Assembly: GCA_001792895.1 (NCBI GenBank)
Contig: MARA01000064.1
Location: forward strand, 1 to 64,000
Direction of reading: 5' to 3'
Source of the DNA: Lentinus brumalis
Lineage: Eukaryota > Basidiomycota > Agaricomycetes > Polyporales > Polyporaceae
DNA: 64,000 nt
Shown here: positions 21,635 to 34,299 of the stretch, piece by piece
How the letters are laid out: each line of letters starts with the position of its first letter
Position numbering within the stretch: the first letter of the stretch is position 1
Program-made: the position numbers and the translations under genes
The notes under the pieces: generated by a model
Seen by the model: only the letters and a program-made list of their open reading frames with translations
Database searches by the model: none
What the model was told of the DNA's origin: nothing

Positions 21635-24600
21635 TCAAAGCGTCACGGACACGCTCCTCCCCGCCACACCGCCAGTCGGCATCACCACCTCACGCGTCTT
21701 CGTCAACTTCCTGCCCCAGCCCCTCGGCCTCCGGCCCAATAAGCCGACCTTAAACGTCAGCTCCAGCGTGGGCACGCTCTGAGACGGGTCCGACACCGTG
21801 ACCGCGCCCTCGTCCAGCTTGTATATCACCGCTGAGTTCGCGGACGCCTCTACCGTGATGGGCGCGTCCAGTAGCGAGGGGGAGAATGTCACCGAACCGC
21901 CCTGCGCCGTCCAGAACACGATCATCACCGTCCGGTGCTCCGCGTCATACACCGCCGAGACGGTGTCGTCGTTCTTGAGCGTCTTCACCTGTTTGTCTGT
22001 CTTCGCGCTCTTGCGTTGGAAGTCCTTGAAGCTCGTCGCGGGGTACGTGGTGTACGCGGCGGGAACGTCGAGGTCCGTGCCGGCGCCATGATCGATCCAT
22101 GCGGAGAAGAGGTCGACGGTGATCTCCCCGACGGTGGATATACCGATGGCCGACCAGTTGCCTGAGCGCTCCCCGAAGTCGACAGCAAGGTCGAAGTCGC
22201 AATCACCATTCCCGTAGTCGAATGTGTACCCAACGTTATCGTGCCATAGAGATTGCGGGCGGGAGAAGTTCCCTCCCTTCTTGAGCGCGTGGTCATTCAC
22301 GTAGACCGGGCCGCTCAGGCGCTTCTGGTCGAGCACGGAGATGACGGGGTGGTCCGCGGAGGAGTTCGAGGCAGCGCTGGAGAGCATGATGTGCTGCACG
22401 TCGTCATCGAGGAAGAACCAGGCCTTCTGGAAGCTGAGCGTGCGCGTGAAAGGATTCGAGTAGCGCATCGCTGCGACGCCGACGGACCCGTCGGAAGCGC
22501 CTCCGACGAACGACTCGACTCCGGTGAACTGGGTATGATCACAGCTCAGGTTTGTCGCAGCGTAGTCCGTCGTCGTTCCAGGGATGACTGCGACGGAGAT
22601 AGTTAGCCGTAGATGGGGCTGTCGATGGACGTCACACTTACGGTTCCAATCCCATGCAGCTGCGATATCCTCGTACTCGTTGCCTTGAAGATATGTATAC
22701 AGCGTCCCGTCTGAGAGATGGAAGCCAAAGGGCTGTCGCAGATGTCAGTTCACGCCATGCTGCAGTAATGGAGGCCGGCCGCTCACGTTCTGCGAGTTCA
22801 CGCACTCGGTGTTCTGTGTCCTGGATGAGTACATGCGAAGGGTGCTGACATATCCATCTCCGCGCTGGACCTACATGCCAACCATCTTGATTAGGAAAGG
22901 ACCTAGGAAGGTAAAGCAGGAGACGTACCATGTAGTCGTTGTCGTAGAACATCCGGTTGCCATGTATCTTGCCAGCATTGGCATCTTCGCTGCTCGACGC
23001 CAAGCTGTCATACACCGACTGAAGCGTGTCCGAGCCCCAGAGGGTCCCTAGCTCCTCGATTTGTGATATGTTGATCTTTATGCTTCCGGTTGCTCTAAGA
23101 AACGGAACCACATGTCAGCTCCGGCCGCAGCGATGGCATGCACGCTTGCACTCACTGATTGTCAGAGACCGGGAACGTGATGAAGCGCGGGAGGACGCTC
23201 TGTCTCCCAACGTCAGCAAGAAATGCCTCTGGAAGTTTTGCAAACTTACGAAATCCCAGTGCAACACGTCCGTGAGGACGTTGCGGTAAATCATCCAGAG
23301 ATCGCCATCCAGGAGGGTCTCGAACGCAGCCTGCGAGCCCGTTCCGGCATTCTGTGCTGAATACTGCGTGCCAGCGCCGGCGATCTCGAGAGCCAGGACG
23401 TCGTTCGTGCTGTATCCCCCCCATTTATCAGCTCTGCAATTCCCGCACACGACAAAGCGCACCCACTAGTCCTTTCCGTAGTTCCAGTTGTAGATGATTC
23501 CGCCATGCTGGCCAAAGCTGCCGTCGGCCCTGATCCCGTCAGCCTTGGTCGCGTTCTGAACGACGACCTCGTTGTGGATTCTCTGGTACCCGTCTGCGAT
23601 CAAGGTCGCATTGCTCGTCAGCAGCCCTGAGTCGATCCCAATCTTTGCGACGTCAAGCGTATTCGCGCCAGTGAGGAAGCCCAAGCCGTTCACGTTCCTG
23701 CCGAAAGTGCCGAAGGCCCGGTCGAGGATGTTCGTGCAGTTACTGACCTGAGTTGGCGAGAGTTTGTTTTCGCCAACGAGGAGGCATGCTTCTCCGACGG
23801 ATTCAGGTATACCGATGATCTGGGAACACAAGACGGAGTGCAGTTCCGCGCTCGTCAGCGCGATCTAATTCCAAATAAATGACAGCAGCCACTTACGTTG
23901 GAGAACCAATTGGTGTTCCAGAAGCCGGGCGTGCCGCACGGACACGCTGGCAGGCCGCCCTGGTCGAGACAGCCTGGGACGGTGAAATCATTGGCGAACC
24001 AGTAGTCCATGGCACGCGAAACGGCGTCGAACAACGTGGAGCTATTGACGAAGCTCCCCGCGCCGTCGAGCCCGCCATGCCACGCCGCTGCCATCACGAC
24101 TGCGCCCTGCATTCAGTGGACTGGATGAATTTGTCCGCGCAGTAACGCACCTATGCGGCTCCAGTGATCTTCTGCCGGCCTGTGTGACGATTAGAACGGA
24201 CCTCATGACTCAAGGAGGAATAGCGCGTACCAGTTAGCACGCCGCGCAGTGCATCCTGTCGTGTAGTCGATTTCCGAGTCTGGCCACTTGCCGTCCTTGC
24301 CGAGCGTCGATAACCTGAGAATAGTCAGATATAGCTCGCCTCATGGCCTAAGTCAGTGTACTCACCATGCCGAGATGTTCGCTGGCGAACCGACACCTTC
24401 AAGGATGATGGTGAGCCGCCGATCGCGAACTGTGGCTATGTCAGCCACAGTGCCAGGATCCAGCGTTTGGGATGGTTGGCTGGCACTAGTGGTAAAGCTC
24501 GAAGAGGAGGACACCGGCGAGGCAGAGCTCGACCCTTCGACAGCTGAGCTGGATATCGCACTCGAGGATGACAGGGTCGACACCAAGCTCGAGCTCGTCG

Positions 24601-24844
24601 AGGAAAGTGCTGAGGATGACGTCAGAAAACTGGACGAACGCGTGCCGGAGGATGCTGCAGCAACAGATTGAGATGTCGATCCATAAAGCGAATGTGAAGA
24701 CACCAGTGACGCGCTGGAGCTTGGGATAGCTGAGAACGACGGCGAGAAGGATGACTCCGATGGTACCGCAGCTGTCTGGACGCTTGTCAAGAGGAGGACA
24801 ATGCTCAGTGCAAGCTCGAGCGTCCTGGACGTAGCTGAGAGCAT
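21635..24844 (-). CDS. Polysaccharide lyase family 8 (hyaluronate/chondroitin/xanthan lyase-type), secreted
   Basis: Eleven exons: 24844-24366, 24314-24231, 24179-24151, 24106-23897, 23819-23467, 23409-23250, 23199-23156, 23094-22929, 22870-22787, 22732-22642 and 22587-21635, about 883 aa. The start at 24844 gives a signal peptide (ALSIVLLLTSVQTAAVP), then a Ser-rich linker. PL8 landmarks: Asn in FLTGANTLDV (about 320), His and Tyr nine residues apart in QHGGIIYNWNYG (about 372 and 381), and RMFYDNDYM...VSTLRMYSSR further on. These match the catalytic Asn/His/Tyr of the family. The C-terminal beta-sandwich is complete. The enzyme should act outside the cell by beta-elimination on uronate-containing polysaccharide; the substrate cannot be told. 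One flaw: joining exons 3 and 4 leaves one extra base at the acceptor (CCC, 24105-24107). All other junctions keep phase. Confidence 0.9.
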
Positions 24845-24899
24845 TGTGCGGCGCTGACGGATGGGGAGCCGGACGAGGGACCAGTCGGAGCCCATGCAG

Positions 24900-26020
24900 G
24901 TCCATGCGAGGGATTTTATGTACGGCGTGGCGGCTGACAGTGAATCGGAGGGAGAGTGGCTGGAAGCCTTCCAGGGATGGTCGGATGATTGCCCTGGCAG
25001 GCAAATGGCGACACTACGGCAGCATGGAGAATGGCATCGCGCGGGCGCACGGCGGAAGGGGTGTCGTGAGGCCGAAGAATCTTAGCGCCATTTCATGATC
25101 ATGCCTGGATTCGAGTAGAGGTCATGCATGCAACCGCTCGCACGCGGACCGAGCCGCCGCCATGCGAGGCGTTTGACAAGACGCGTGTCTCCTACAGCCC
25201 GACCTTCGCATTCAGAAGAGCGCAAAACGACAGCGACGCAAGGGAACTGAATCGCTCACCGAACTTCCTCCAGAGTGTGCCTTCCGTCGTGAACCTCTCG
25301 GAGTGCTCCCGGGCGGTCGCCCTGAGTCCCGAGACCAACCTTCCGGCGCTCTCCTCGTGTTCGCCACATCGGCGCTGCATCACATGAGTTCATCCCAAGA
25401 CACTGACAGATGACGAAGGTTCTTTCTGATGCGGGCGACGCGTAGTATGTGGCTCAACCGGTCTGGCACTGTACCCACCGCGCAGCGGGAGGTGACGGGT
25501 CACAGGCGGAGGTGCGAACACGCCACGTTGCGCTCACACTACTGATGGCCTTGTCTCCACTCGGCAGCCCACGATACGACAAGTCGTATGGGCTGATAGC
25601 CCCAAATTGGCGAGTATTTCGCGAGGCCGGTCGCCGTCTGCAGCCTCAGGGTGCGGCTTACGGGCTGCGAGACCCGCACACTGTCAAAAAGTCAAATCAG
25701 GACCAAGACGTGCCGAAGGGGGGTACGACTGCATCGGTCACTTTCGAAGAATGCGGCTCACCAGATACGGAACTATCGTGTGTGACACCTTCTATCCTCC
25801 GGGATCTTCAAGCACGGACACCAGGGAACAAGTAGTCACTCGATGGTGGTGGTATCGGAAGAAGGTACTGTAGGATCACAACTTGATAAGATTAGATCTA
25901 AGTAAGTCATTCCGCAGAGCTTCCGCCACATCGACTCCTCCTCTGTACCGCAACATGTCAGAATGCTACGCCGTTGCAGGCGCAGGCCGCCTTGATCCTC
26001 AGCAAGGCCGAACGTCACTG
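24900..26020. other. Intergenic, no gene supported
   Basis: It contains the 5' flank of the PL8 gene. Open frames such as 25449-25835 lack splice signals and protein-like composition, and I would not call them. Confidence 0.4.
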
Positions 26021-26022
26021 TC

Positions 26023-26575
26023 GTGGTTGCTTCACAGCCGAGTAAACCGACCTCTGAGTCTCCTAGGGACAGTCCAAACGGTGAGATGTCTTTCGCTGCG
26101 GACGAATGTGCCTACCGATGCACGCTTTTGCTTTCAGCTTCTTCAGTACAACACATCGTTTCTAGTGAGCTAGGACCGCCCCAGAATAGCCTGGACACCA
26201 GGTGAGTAGAGCTGCCGACTTTCGGATGAACACGGCTCTCACTGCTCTCTGTTCAGCACAGGCGAAGTTGCGTTTGTTCAGCATGTCGCGGACGTCATGG
26301 CCGTTCTCGCACACGCATCCGCCCCGATCATGCTCTCAGAGAACCAAATCCCTGAGTATGCTTCTGACGATGGTCACGTTTCGGAATGGATTCACGGGCG
26401 ATGCTACCGCAAGATCTACCACCGCATCCAAGAGAGCAAACGGATCTGGGGCGACGGCGTGCTGAGGACCGCACTGGCGTCGTGGAAGCCGCACGAGGAA
26501 GAGCGCGGTCGATTTCAGGCGGCCCCGTGCGGGCCATGGCGGCTCGGTCCCCTCTGTCTCCTCTCCAGAACTTAG
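26023..26575 (+). CDS. Possible short gene, unknown function
   Basis: A coding-like exon ending at 26203 (GACACCAG) is followed by a GTGAGT...TTCAG intron of 53 bp and an exon 26257-26575. The second exon reads in phase through EVAFVQHVADVMAVLAHA and GHVSEWIHGRCYRKIYHRIQ to a TAG. The composition is protein-like and the splice pair is good. The 5' end is not fixed, and a second intron may exist in the first exon (GTGAGATGTC... to TTTCAG). No domain recognised. Confidence 0.35.
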
Positions 26576-26885
26576 ACCGCGACCCACCAGCGACCACATG
26601 GACGTCCGAGTGTGCACAGTGACCACGTCGATGGCGGTGGTATCGAGACACTTAACGTGAAGGCCTATGAAACTGACGGGCTCTAACGACAGCGGAAACA
26701 CAAGTGCGTAATCCTCCAGCTTACTACATATTCTGATACATGAGCGTATGTGGCAACTAGCCTGAGCAGACGGGACTATTGCAAGCAAAGCATCGTGCGC
26801 ATCCATCTGCTGATTTGCTTCCACAAGAAGACGGGACCTGTGTTCACGTTAGCTCATTCTCTTGTCATGGATGCACAACGGGAGC

Positions 26886-27857
26886 TTACTGACCTTTACT
26901 CGGCGTAGATTCACTGGTATCAACCTGACTTACCACCGTACCCCGGACGCTGGGACCCTTCGCTGCCCTGACGATCCTGGAGCACCACGTTCGTAGTCAG
27001 CTCCTCCGTACCCCACCTATGATCGCTGGTACGACTCACCGAACCAGTGCGTCGTACTCCTTGACGAAATCCAGGGGACTCGGGATGTCGGACTCTTCCG
27101 GAAACTGCGCTCCAAGATCGAGCCAGACATCGACGACGGGGAGCAAGTCCTCTCCCGCTTTGTAGGTGAGCCCGTATATCTTGAGCCCTTCTATGTCGCC
27201 CATGTCGTCGTCGGACCCGATGGGCGCCTTCTCTTCAGCCCCCACGTTGTGTGCCGCTGCCTGACGGGTCTTGGCAGCTGCCTCTGCGGCTCTCATGGCG
27301 GCGGCACTCTTCGAGAGGTCATTATAGAAGGAGTCTTCCATGTCGATGTGCTGTATACCAGGAAGCTTCGCCACTGTCCCCTCGTCGTACTCCGTGTAAG
27401 CCCGTGTCGCCACACGCACCCTACGCTCCATCCCCAGGCCAGTCCAGTGGTAGCAGTTCGAGAACGGGAAGGGCCCGCTAGGCTGGACGGGCGGGCGGGC
27501 CGTCGGGTAGTCAACACAAGGGAAGATTGGAATGCACATGTCTGGAGTCGAGTACCGTCCTGGGTCGTCGGTGCGTGGTCCGGGACCGACGAGGTAGACG
27601 ATGTATTTGCACCAAGGGTCCTGTGGAAAGGGTAGTTGGAGAGCCTGTTGTGTCGTCTAGCTTCAGTACACCGAGGTCACCTAGTCTTGAAACACTGTTC
27701 TCACCGTACAGAAGTAGACGATACAAGTGGTGGTTCCGAGTCCTCGAGCGGCTTCATGGGCCTTTGGATCGTCTATACTTTTCAGTGTTGCTTCGACGTT
27801 GAGTTGCGCCACCCCGTATGCGCCGGGAAGCGGACAGTAACGCGTATGAGTGCGCAT
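26886..27857 (-). CDS. Family P protein, copy 1, 282 aa, unknown function
   Basis: Three exons in perfect phase: 27857-27705, 27644-27040 and 26976-26886. The N-terminus has CPLPGAYGVAQLNVEATL. Exon 2 has YIVYLVGPGPR, then DMCIPIFP (about residue 85), then GPFPFSNCYHW, an Ala/Glu-rich helix, and DVWLDLGAQFPEESDIPSPL near the C-terminus. No membrane segment or signal peptide is seen. I do not recognise a named domain. The same exon structure (first exon 153 nt) is found in the copy at 59890-60919, its closest relative here. The next gene upstream on the same strand is copy 2, and beyond it lies a family G gene. The role is unknown; repeated adjacency to family G suggests a shared pathway. Confidence 0.8.
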
Positions 27858-28001
27858 GTTGGTAATGATGAATACTGTTTGGTGTCAGCTTTAGAGTCGC
27901 TGTTATACTTGTACGCGAGACAAAGAAACCGCTCACGCCAGCTGAGAAAAGAACAAAGACGTTATTCATACTGAAACATGTGAACCAGTAACACTAAGAA
28001 G

Positions 28002-29203
28002 CTATTGTACACCAAAAATGGATCGAGCTGTCTTCATCGCAGCGGCAGGAAGTCCTAAGCAGGAACAGTCGGCTCGTTGTCTCGATTGCCAAGACGCGCT
28101 TAATAGAGGACATACCTTTCAAGCGTTCGAGCACCGTTGCGCCTCGCGACTCCGCCACTTTCCCGACAGATGATGCGGGGGCGGGGTCTTCACGGTCCTT
28201 AGCCTGCCGCGCTTGCAGCTCCTTCACGATCCTACACAGGCCTGGTTAGAGACGTTACACGGAAAGCATCGTATCACGCACTCTGAGAGCGCACGGCACT
28301 CATGCCCGAACGCAAACGGGTCAGGGATCTCGCCGTCCTTGATATGCGCGGGGAGGTGGAGCCAGCAATCCACCAATGGAATCATTGCTCGCTGGCTGTC
28401 GCGTGCCATCCCGAAGACGTCAATATTGCTGGTCAATAGGTTCGTGTCGTCGTCTGACTCGGCGCTAGGAGCATGACACTCCGGTGCGGAGGGGCCGTCT
28501 AAGCCGTAGTTACTGATGTCGCTGGTGGATTGATCGCAGTCCCACAGATCTGCGTCATGCTCCAGGCCATGGTCGTACGGGTAGTCCATAATAGAGGGCT
28601 CTCGTGGCGAGTCAGGAGCAGTCGGGTTGTCTTGCGCCTTCAGCCGAGCTAGCGAGTCTATCATACGGTAGGTATCTTCCTGATTGCGGTCGTCCATATG
28701 GACCTGTCCGACACCGGACAGCAGTACGTGGATCTCGTCGTCCTTCGCGTCGTAGATGTCCTGCTTGATACGAACTTCAAGATGTGTGTCTGCGCCAAAC
28801 CAGTGATAGCAGTTCGAGAAAGGAAATTCGGGCTTCGGATAGACCGGTGCGCGACCAGTTGGATGGTCGGTAGCAGGGAAGATAGGGACACACATGTCCT
28901 CGGTGATACATCTCGCCTCATCTGCGGGCCGCAGCCCGGGGCCAACCACGTACACGTCGTACTTGAAGTCAGGGTTACGTGGAAACGGCAGCTCAAGCAC
29001 CTGTGCTGACGACTCAGCACGTTTCGTGACAGCACAGTGAAAAAGGAACCTACAGTACGAAGGTATACCAGACATTTCAGAGGTCTGAGAGCGCGTGCTG
29101 CATCTAACGCCTCAGCATCGGGCTCGAGGCTTTGAAGAGTTCCTTCAACGTCGAGTTGTACCACCGCATATGTCATAGGAAGTGGGAAGAAGAGCTTGTG
29201 CAT
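28002..29203 (-). CDS. Family P protein, copy 2, unknown function
   Basis: The ATG at 29203 opens exon 1 (29203-29054). Exon 2 is 29000-28282 and exon 3 starts at 28231 after a GTGCGT...TGTAG intron. A fourth exon probably follows a GTATGT...CTTAG intron and ends GTACAATAG at 28002. Without that last intron the frame ends at 27994. The four-exon version is backed by the decayed copy at 41820-43167, which has the same last exon (LAAAVKKTIHF matching LPAAAMKTARS). Motifs: YAVVQLDVEGTLQSLEPDA, DVYVVGPGLRPADEAR, DMCVPIFP and EFPFSNCYHW, with a longer acidic middle (DDDTNLLTSNIDVF) than copy 1. No known domain. Confidence 0.75.
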
Positions 29204-30263
29204 GGTGGTCGAGTGTCAGAGGTGGCAGCGGGGGCGTCGTAGTGGTTGCTGGAGTGCGCTGAGGGCCTATAAGTTGTGTTTGGAACAAAGGAAGATAGAT
29301 TCAAGGTTCGTCCCATAGTGAGCAACATTCGGCAGCAAGGATACAATGGGTTTGTCTTGAAAGGGCCGGTGGCAGCCTCGCCGTTGGCGCGTGAGCCACA
29401 TGTGGTGTATTTGGCTTTGTTGTTCCCGGTGGCTGCCTTTCCCCGCTCCTCACAGTCAGGTTCTCATGCATCGTACGTAGTCCGGAGAGGTGCAGTCGCG
29501 TTACAAGTTTTTAAGATGGCTGACGCTCAGCTTGTATCTCGCAACTCTCTCAAACGCTGGCTCTCACCATGGTAACTTTGTGAACACGGTCGAAGCACCC
29601 ACCGCCAGCATGCGGTGGTTTGGCGACTCGGAGTCGCCGGAGCATTGGAACGTCACTCGCGGCGCCGGCGCGGCATCCACAATTGTGTCTCTTCTATGGA
29701 GCCTTCGACGACAACTATGTTTTGACGCGCCATCGAGGCAATATTCAACGCACCATAGCATCCCGACGGTAACGTCGCAACCCGAGCGGTGAGTTCCGAT
29801 CGATGCGATCCAGCACACTGTATCTCCGTCTGTTCGCGCGTCACGGGTTTCAACAGCGCCGCTGTACATCATTATTGTTACTCGAGGGTCTCGAACACCT
29901 GCGTGCAATAACAACTAGTCCGCCGACATGAGCTTGAATGCCTGAGGGTGAGATCTACGCACGGTCATAGGTCAGGGCATACGTACATCCTCGTCGACAG
30001 CTGTGCTCTCCTCCTGACCACGATTCGAGGCCCCTTCAACGGCGAAATCATCGACGTCCGTCATAGAATCGTCAGACCACTCCCCCGATTCATCGCGTCG
30101 TGCGTCGATGCGACCCTCGGCCGCCTCTAACAGACCAGGGGCTCGTTGGCCCTCTGAATCGTGCAGATCTCCAGGAGAAGCTCGGTCATGGCTCCTGAGC
30201 TGCTCGTTCCGTTTCTCCTGAAAGCATGGAGTCACCATCCACAAGAGTACGTTGCCGATGTCA
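29204..30263. other. Intergenic between family P copy 2 and a family G gene
   Basis: Mostly non-coding. An acidic minus-strand frame at 30277-29972 (DDSMTDVDDFAVEG) could be a further 3' exon of the family G gene at 31546-30264, but the splice phase does not fit cleanly. Confidence 0.4.
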
Positions 30264-31546
30264 CTAATTCGACTCACTTTCTTGAGCGCATGGCGTCCTC
30301 CACGAAGGACGGTTTTGGTACGTTCCTGGGATCTCTGCGTTCAAAGCGGGAATGAGAACTGATCCCGTCAAAAGGGCGACGGCGCATCCAACCTTTTGAA
30401 TAGGGTCAGGCGACTCGCTGCTACTGATCACATTCTCTGGTTGAGTGCCAGGCCGTGGAGACGCAGACACCTCGTCTGCCAGAACATCTTTGGCCTTCTA
30501 CAGGGTGTATTAGTATTAGTTGAAGTTCAGGAGCGACAGAGTCCGGGGGCGTAATGAGACATACTTGTGATCTTGGACCACGATCGCGGGAGGGCGGTGC
30601 GGGATGCTTCTCCGCCGTCTCTTGAATGTCAGGAATAGAGCGCTGCTTTGCATGAGGGAGGAGCGAATTCTTCAAGCGTTGGATCATGACATGACGAGCT
30701 AGCGGCCGGTAAACGTCGAGGAAAATGCACGAATCCTTTGGGAACTTCCCGCCCGCGGAGACCTCCCGGTCCGGATCGTCACTGGTCCTCTGTGTCATAG
30801 CACGGCTACGCTTGGAAGCCATCTTCCCTCCGAGGCCCGCAAAAGACTGGACTCGGACCCACACGCTAGCCTCTACCTCGTCGTTGCTCTGCTCCCATGC
30901 GGTCGCCTGCCAAGCCGAAGTCTTTATGAACCCGTAGACGAACAATATCTTCTTCCGAGACAGCTTCTTCGCCTTGAACGACTGGACCCAAGTGTCGCAG
31001 TGTTTGGCCACGTACTCCTCGATACGGCCTGTGCAGTTTAGAAAACTTCTGACCGCAGGGAAGTGGAGATGAAGAGAGGCTCTCGCGATCTCTTGTGCAG
31101 AATGCTTGCCCTCTGCCCCTGCGTCCAATCCTGCGTGCCTGAAGTTATGGTCAACCACCAGTGCTGCTACCGTAGAAACATACTGTGCGTTACCCTCCCT
31201 GAACCTGCCCGGCACGTTCTGTGGACACCTTTGTCTTGCTCGCTATGCACCCGTGGCTGATGGCGGGGTTTGGCCCTTCGATATCTGTCTTGTGTACAAT
31301 GAATGGCTCGAATGGTATGGGAAGAACCTCTCCTCTCGTTCCGTGGGATGTGTCCTCTGCGCCTGTCGTGCAATTGAAGAGGAGATGGAAGCGACCTCTA
31401 TCAATGTACCCGATATCGCCCAACTTGATCTCGCCGCTCCTTGCCGTAGGGTCCGCATGCCACATGGGGTGTCCCAACTTCTGCGAGCGAAGTTCACGCT
31501 CGTAGATCGTCCAAGCCGCATGAGGCTCCGAACCGAGGATGGGCAT
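30264..31546 (-). CDS. Family G protein (GDIGY domain), stand-alone, 386 aa
   Basis: Three exons in phase: 31546-31194 (353 nt, the same length as exon 1 of the G genes at 47759 and 61940), 31138-30565 and 30497-30264. Motifs: GHPMWHADP, then KLGDIGYIDRGRFHLLFNC, RGEVLPIPFEPF, then IEEYVAKHCDTWVQSF, KKILFVYGFIKTSAW and DSCIFLDVYRPLARH. The conserved N-terminal half is complete. The C-terminus ends differently from the other G genes: no YEDLYPL module and no HET domain, but a short hydrophobic stretch (VGCAVALLTGSVLIPAL). The function is unknown. In this window the same domain is fused to HET twice, which suggests a role in non-self recognition. Confidence 0.75.
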
Positions 31547-31549
31547 CTG

Positions 31550-33240
31550 GTGGTTGAGGAGCACGGCAAGACCAGGAGGGATGCCACGCGGGAGAGCGTA
31601 GCAGGGGCACGACGTGGGTGCCGGTGATAGCCCACGGTTAGTAATTATACACTCATCGAGCGTTCTTGACGGCACGCTACGAGGTCATGAACAGACATTC
31701 CATGCCAGAAGCGCATTCATTGCTTAATTTCCATAATTGACCATGTACGCGTCTTGGCATCGGAGTCAAGTCCAATCGCGGTCAGACTTCCCATGTGCCG
31801 ACGTCCGTTGTTTCACCGTATAATGCAGCGCTGAACGCGCTGTTATAGCAGGGACCGTGTGGAGACGTGACCCACCGTCACTCTTCTCTTCCGTGCCAGC
31901 TGTCAATTGTGGACGGATAGCGCGGCCACCTGTCTAGGGGACGCGAAAGATTGGTTGATTGTGATCTTCCGTGGGTATCAGGTTGTATTCGGAATCCTAG
32001 CGCGGCCACAGGTGTCAGACTACCGTCGGGCTTAGAGTTTAATGATACATACCGCCCGGCGCAAGCGAGCTATCGAATGAGTGAGACACCAACATGCATG
32101 CCATACGCCTTCTAAAAAAAGTCCCGCTCACATGGCCAAGCCGAGAGACGAGCATCTCTCCATGGTACAATGATTTTCATTCCAGGCATCGTTGCGGTTT
32201 TGTTACAGAGCATCGTGAATACCTTGCACGACCACTCGCTATCTGGAACATGAGGACAAGTGAGAAGGATGGCACAAGCGAACATGAACCGAACCCTGCG
32301 GCGGCGATACTGAGCTCGAGCGAGTTATTGTGGCTCGAGTCCGACATGAGAAGAGACAGTGCCGGATGGCTGAGCAAATGGGGGCTGCGACGATAAAGGT
32401 GGAGGTCAGACGTGCGGTCTGCGGATCTTGGGCATGCTGACATAGACGCCCACCTCGGGCCGCGGCTGCGGTACTGAGCAGTACACTGTACACGGACATA
32501 TACAGTCGTCTGGAAATCTACAGGAGACTTCAATACATATTGAACGACGAAAGCACAGTACTATGCAGTAGTAAGCTAGGACGATATTAGGAGGGTACCT
32601 CGTGTCGCACCATGAAAATCCACTACTACAAGAACAGGTGCCAGATTGTGACCGCGTTCTGCACCAGCAAACAGAGGGGCGCAAGTGAACGATGCGTGAC
32701 CGACTCGGGATAGGAAGAAAAGGAGTCTGGAGATAAGGGACAATGACGGAATCAAACAGACACGGTCCATACGCAATGGTTCGTCCAGAATGCGGGGAGT
32801 GAGCATCACGCGTAAATCATCTACATACGTCGCTACACTGACTCCGTGAAGCGAACGTCGGTCTCGCGATGAAGGCGGTGCTCAACTTGGATTCTGTGCT
32901 CGCATATGGGGTAAGAAGTTGTCTTTGTCGAAAGGGATGTCATGGCGTACCCACGAGACATAGTCAAGCAGCTCGGTGCTGGGGCAGTGGCACTGTCGTG
33001 TCCGAGGCCTTCATTGACGAAGCCCGCTTGTGGGTGGAGCTTGTTTCCTGCCGAACTCCCTGTAAGTGCAGTCTCAATCAGGAGGAAAGACAAGGCTTCA
33101 AACGGCCCCAGACGTACTGAAGATTCTGGAGGCAAAGTCTGCCCCGTAAGCCGATCTGACGTCGCAACGAGCGTACTAGTGGGAGCCGAAGCGCTCGGGT
33201 GTTATCGGAGGGTCCCTCCGAATCCTTGGCACGCCGGGGC
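31550..33240. other. Gene-free stretch
   Basis: About 1.7 kb without a frame I can support. No repeats or RNA genes are seen. Confidence 0.4.
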
Positions 33241-33245
33241 GTCGG

Positions 33246-34150
33246 TTGTGGCAGCATGGGCTTGATAAACCGGAGGAGATTCGACGTACTCAGCGTTCTC
33301 CTCGTCTTCCTGTGGACGTGAAGGTCGATGAAGATGCATTGGTCTTGGACGGGATCTACCTCGAGTGTGGGGAGCTGTTGGTTATGAGCTTGCTCGGCGT
33401 CGCATGCGATGGTCGACGAGCTATCGCGCGCAGGCCTGCGGCGGTGGGAACGTCATTCTCGGGTGTCCATGCGGAGACCTTCCACGCTGTTGTCATCGTG
33501 TACCCGTAGACGAACGCGATGTCCTCCCGCTTGAAGAACTCGAGCCAGGTGTCGCCGTGCTCGCCCATGTAATCCTCGATACAACCTCTACAATCCAGGA
33601 ACGTCCTGTGTGCTGGGGACGGAGTTGAAGAGAGGCTATGGAGGTCTCCTCCACGGTCTTGTCCACGGTCTTGTCATCCGTAGTGTTAGCTTGGGCCGAT
33701 CTAGAGATATATTCAGCACCAGCGCCGCAATCGAGAGGCTGAAGAGACCATTACCCTCGTTGACGCTTTGTAATCCCCGCCACCGTGGGTTCGGTAATTG
33801 CAAGGTCCGGCCCTCGACGGTAGCGATCTTCGTCAAGGTCCAAGTGCACGAATGGCTGGGGCAGCCGCTCTCCTCTTTGATCGTGAGAGCCATGGTCCTT
33901 CGTCCGCAAGCAGTTGAAAAGGAGGTGGAACCGACCCTCTTCGATGAAGCCGATATCGCCCAGCTCAATCTTGCCGTACGTCTGGTCAGGACCCGGGAAC
34001 CACATGGGGTATCCGTAGCCCAAGCCTCTCAGCTCTGGTACATAGATATCCCAGGCCTGGGGGTTGTCGCAGTGAGGGGCGCCATATAGAAACGACGAGT
34101 GAAGGAAGTCTAGGAGGGACAACGCGCAGGTCAGAGGGACGCGGCGCTTG
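33246..34150 (-). pseudogene. Family G gene, decayed
   Basis: Exon 1 (ending 33755 at a GTAATG donor, the family position and phase) has GYGYPMWFPGPDQTYGKIE, LGDIGFIEEGRFHLLFNC and RGERLPQPF. No ATG lies where the other copies start; the nearest in-frame one is 34296, far upstream. Exon 2 has FLDCRGCIEDYMGEHG, DTWLEFF and DIAFVYGYTMTTAW. It needs one missing base near the C-run at about 33615, and another shift before VDPVQDQCIFIDL. A short 12-14 bp duplication (GGTCTTGTCCAC, about 33653-33675) sits in the degenerate part. No HET domain follows. Confidence 0.7.
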
Positions 34151-34299
34151 GCGGTGAGTACTTGTGCACGGTCGAGCGTTCCTTTCGGCACGCTGCACAG
34201 GCACGTTCCATGCCATAAACAGCGATCGCTGTCGACCTCGTCATGTCTGCCGAATACTGGAGAACAATACATATCTCTCAGCTGTTTAATGTGCAACCC

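Noticed and set aside
25449..25835. 128-codon plus-strand frame after the PL8 gene
   Set aside because: Low protein-like quality and no introns or motifs. Neighbouring genes show what real coding sequence looks like here.
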